From Bacilli bacterium (GTDB lineage: Bacteria; Bacillota_I; Bacilli_A; RF39; UBA660), in the NCBI GenBank assembly GCA_017542465.1, contig JAFXXB010000033.1, positions 1-60,798 of the forward strand: 60,798 bases of DNA, in the 5' to 3' direction. A program made the position numbers and the translations under genes. This document shows positions 58,680-60,798 of this stretch, piece after piece; position 1 is the first letter of the stretch, and each line of letters starts with the position of its first letter. Below the pieces are notes generated by a model. The model searched no databases and was not told where the DNA came from. It saw only the letters and a list, made by a program, of their open reading frames with translations.

Positions 58680-60413
58680 ATGAAAGAATACAAGTTTATT
58701 CATCTATTGTATGTTCCAACTCTTGCATGTAATATGGCTTGTAAATATTGCTATCTAGAAGATAATACAAAAGAGTTGAAAACTGATAAAAAGGTATTAG
58801 ATACATTAAAGTATGCTATAGATAAATTTAATAAAAGTAATGTATATCCATTTAATATATCATTACATGGTGGAGAAGTTACTTGTTTACCTCATGATGA
58901 TTTTGAAGGTGTTATTAAGTTTATAAGTGATTATTATAAAAAGAATAACAAGTTGATAACATCACATGGTTTTAAAATAGGTGATCCTCATATTAAAACT
59001 AATTTATATTCTATAGATAAACATATAGATACTATAAAGAAATATAATGTATCTATTTCAGGTAGTTTAGATTTACCTTTATCATTACATAATGAATATA
59101 GAGTAACTAAGGGTAATGGTAAAACATTAGATAAGATAATTGATAATTGTAAGCTATTAAATGAATTACCTAATAAAAGAAAAGTGTCAGCTACTATATT
59201 TAAAGAACATTATGACAAGATAGATGAAATAATTGAAGATATCAAATGGTTAGATAAAAATACAACACTTGATATGAATGATTTTAATTTTATGATTGGA
59301 TTTGATTATAATTCAAATGGAATACTTCATCATATGAGTGAAAGTGAACAAGTTAAGTTCTTTAAAAGAATGCATAAAGAATTTGATGGAACTAATCTTG
59401 ATGAGGGAGTAAATGGTGCATGGTTTAATGAGTTTGGACCTGAGTATTGTACAAACTGTACCAACTGTGGATCTAAGTTCTTCTTACTTGAAAAGAATGG
59501 AGATATTTATTCATGTGTAAGAGGGCAAAAGAATCCTGATTTCTATTATGGAAATATATATGAAAATACTGTTGAAGAAATATTAAGTAAAGCAGAAGAA
59601 CAAATATTAAAAGCACACAATAGAGTTGGTTTTGATCCTAAATGTGCTAAATGTCCTTATCTTTATATATGTAAGACTGGTTGTCCGTTTGTTAAGAATG
59701 TTTATAAACAAAATAAATCATACACATGTAAGTTACAACAAGAATTATATAAATTAAGAGGATATAAAAAAGATAATAATGTAGAAGAAACAGCATATTA
59801 TTATTTACAAGAAATGCATCCTAATATAATGAATGAATATTATCCTAAAGAAGTTTTAGATTATCCAACACTGGAAGAAATTATTAAAGAAGATAAGAAT
59901 CTAAAGGATATATATTCAGATGATGTATTTATACTTAACGTAGATGGCCAAGAATATATACTATCATCTCAAATAACTAAGAAGGTAAGGGATATAGTAT
60001 ATTTAACAAATGATTCAAAGATAGAATTATATATGAGAAATAATATATTTGAAAGTGTATGTGATTACCCTAATAATAACTCATTATATATGATGTTATT
60101 ATCAGGCGATTTAATTACATATGGTGATGAAGGAAGAACCAAACAAAGACATGTCATGACACATCAAATATATGAAGGTGTAATTAAGAAAAATAAATCA
60201 GATAAAAAGGGTTATTATAAGGTAGATATTTCTAATATATTGAAAATGTATTATAATGAATTAGATAAGAATAATCCTAATAACTTGTTCTTTACAACAA
60301 GTGCATTAAGAGATTACCATTATACAAAACAAAAGAATAATGCATATTATCATATTCAAGCAATTAATCTACCATTTCAAAATATTGAATTTTATGTGCT
60401 AGAGGAGGAATAA
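58680..60413 (+). CDS. Radical SAM/SPASM enzyme, candidate peptide maturase
   Basis: A 577-residue protein. The radical SAM cluster motif Cx3Cx2C is at residues 17-24 (CNMACKYC), followed by the GGE motif in SLHGGEVTC. A SPASM-type domain with many cysteines follows (CTNCTNCG, CVRG, CAKCPYLYICKTGCP, then CKLQ; about residues 255-360), predicting auxiliary Fe-S clusters. About 210 C-terminal residues are not recognised. The plan resembles sulfatase-maturing and RiPP-maturing enzymes. The ATG at 58680 is chosen because GGGTGG lies just upstream; one at 58668 has no SD. A Gly/Ser/Asn-rich protein gene follows 2 bases later. Confidence 0.85.
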   Translation: MKEYKFIHLLYVPTLACNMACKYCYLEDNTKELKTDKKVLDTLKYAIDKFNKSNVYPFNISLHGGEVTCLPHDDFEGVIKFISDYYKKNNKLITSHGFKIGDPHIKTNLYSIDKHIDTIKKYNVSISGSLDLPLSLHNEYRVTKGNGKTLDKIIDNCKLLNELPNKRKVSATIFKEHYDKIDEIIEDIKWLDKNTTLDMNDFNFMIGFDYNSNGILHHMSESEQVKFFKRMHKEFDGTNLDEGVNGAWFNEFGPEYCTNCTNCGSKFFLLEKNGDIYSCVRGQKNPDFYYGNIYENTVEEILSKAEEQILKAHNRVGFDPKCAKCPYLYICKTGCPFVKNVYKQNKSYTCKLQQELYKLRGYKKDNNVEETAYYYLQEMHPNIMNEYYPKEVLDYPTLEEIIKEDKNLKDIYSDDVFILNVDGQEYILSSQITKKVRDIVYLTNDSKIELYMRNNIFESVCDYPNNNSLYMMLLSGDLITYGDEGRTKQRHVMTHQIYEGVIKKNKSDKKGYYKVDISNILKMYYNELDKNNPNNLFFTTSALRDYHYTKQKNNAYYHIQAINLPFQNIEFYVLEEE

Positions 60414-60415
60414 TT

Positions 60416-60798
60416 ATGTTATACGATAAGGCTACAACATTTAGAGAATTAAAACTAAAAAAGTCTGTTTATAATTTAGCTAATTATTATAATATAACTA
60501 ATGAAGAATTATTCGAAATATATGATTATTTAGTTGCAAATAAAGATAGATATTTAGTATCTACTAAGTTAACAATCAAATTATATGATGAGAATAATCA
60601 ATTATATAAAACATATCGTGTTACAAATAATGTTCCTGATTTTGGTAACACATCTTTTGATGGTATAAGAATTGATGATTTAGGTGAACATATTAGTACA
60701 CATTATGTTAGTCATTCATCATTTGGTGGAGGAGGTTCTTCTTCGTCATCTGGTGGAGGTTCATCAAATAATAACAATAACAATAATAATACATTTGA
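60416..60798 (+). CDS. Unknown protein with Gly/Ser/Asn-rich end (3' partial)
   Basis: The frame starts MLYDKATTFRELKLKKSVYN with GAGGAGG as SD and is open to the end of the window (127 codons). Residues 1-95 look folded, with many Tyr, Asn and Asp. From about residue 98 it turns into low complexity: HSSFGGGGSSSSSGGGSS, then eight Asn and TF. It starts 2 bases after the radical SAM stop, so both are made together. The folded-then-simple layout could be a leader plus core region, but a plain linker to an unseen domain is equally possible. No family is recognised. Confidence 0.6.
   Translation, partial: MLYDKATTFRELKLKKSVYNLANYYNITNEELFEIYDYLVANKDRYLVSTKLTIKLYDENNQLYKTYRVTNNVPDFGNTSFDGIRIDDLGEHISTHYVSHSSFGGGGSSSSSGGGSSNNNNNNNNTF

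Noticed and set aside
60722-60796. Gly/Ser/Asn repeat at the right edge as a repeat element or CRISPR
   Set aside because: It is in frame with a coding sequence, uses mixed codons and has no spacer structure.
1-60798. Possible use of the Mycoplasma genetic code (TGA as Trp)
   Set aside because: TGA is the stop of rnhB, secY and the prepilin peptidase gene, each at the expected family length. Tryptophan is encoded by TGG throughout.
1-60798. Insertion sequences, prophage genes, tRNA genes or CRISPR arrays
   Set aside because: I looked in all gaps and saw no transposase, integrase, tRNA cloverleaf or regular repeat-spacer pattern.

Overview
The window is a strongly A+T-rich bacterial chromosome segment. 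It uses the standard bacterial code: TGA ends several genes and tryptophan is TGG. Gene families, Gram-positive ribosome-binding sites (AGGAGG-like), a class B RNase P RNA, a T-box leader, GpsB and a RodZ-pgsA pair place it in the Firmicutes/Bacilli. The small compact genes and extreme A+T suggest an uncultured, probably gut-associated, anaerobic lineage near the Mollicutes (RF39-like). It has wall and envelope genes (LtaS-like enzyme, GpsB, RodZ-like, glucosaminidase, rhamnose and glycosyltransferase genes), so it is not a wall-less mycoplasma. The lineage is an inference.

Layout. 1-5.7 kb: rbgA (5' end cut by the window), rnhB, an LtaS-like enzyme, topA. 5.7-6.0 kb: an unannotated candidate type I toxin-antitoxin locus, with a 27-residue hydrophobic peptide on the minus strand facing a short plus-strand RNA. 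6.0-9.7 kb: a preQ1-I riboswitch with a queuosine-precursor transporter, an XRE/DUF2975 membrane regulator, and two YibE/F proteins. 9.8-12.9 kb: gpmI, guaD, a flavodoxin, a zinc-ribbon membrane protein. 12.95-21.4 kb: one T-box-led operon for aminoacylation (CAT-like acetyltransferase, hisS, archaeal-type aspS, asnS, GNAT, gatC-gatA-gatB). 21.5-29.4 kb: an 811-residue sigma-70 factor with extra sigma4-like modules, then an RmlC-RmlD fusion and three envelope glycosyltransferase genes. 29.4-35.0 kb: rpsO, pnp, a surface protein, a glucosaminidase-like protein, and one minus-strand polyprenyl-phosphate glycosyltransferase. 35.1-49.4 kb: the complete S10-spc-alpha cluster behind a single strong promoter and a structured leader; rpmD (L30) is absent from its usual place. 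49.4-60.8 kb: zinc-ribbon and small membrane proteins, prepilin peptidase, DUF2207 protein, ssb, an unknown gene, gpsB-rnpB, rodZ-like, pgsA, a glycosyltransferase, a BspA-type leucine-rich-repeat membrane protein, and a radical SAM/SPASM enzyme followed by a Gly/Ser/Asn-rich protein cut by the window end.

How it works together. Most of the window is core translation machinery with envelope synthesis interleaved. The dTDP-rhamnose enzymes feed a DUF1972 rhamnosyltransferase; the DPM-type transferases make lipid-linked sugars that a GT-C-type membrane enzyme can use. Transcription units are compact: an intrinsic terminator is usually followed within tens of bases by an extended -10 promoter (TGnTATAAT) with no clear -35. 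A smaller promoter class with good -35 boxes drives the T-box operon, rpsO, the S10 cluster, the preQ1 riboswitch and the candidate antitoxin RNA. The items most worth a second look are the toxin-antitoxin locus, the extended sigma factor, the Asp/Asn T-box, and the radical SAM gene pair at the right edge.
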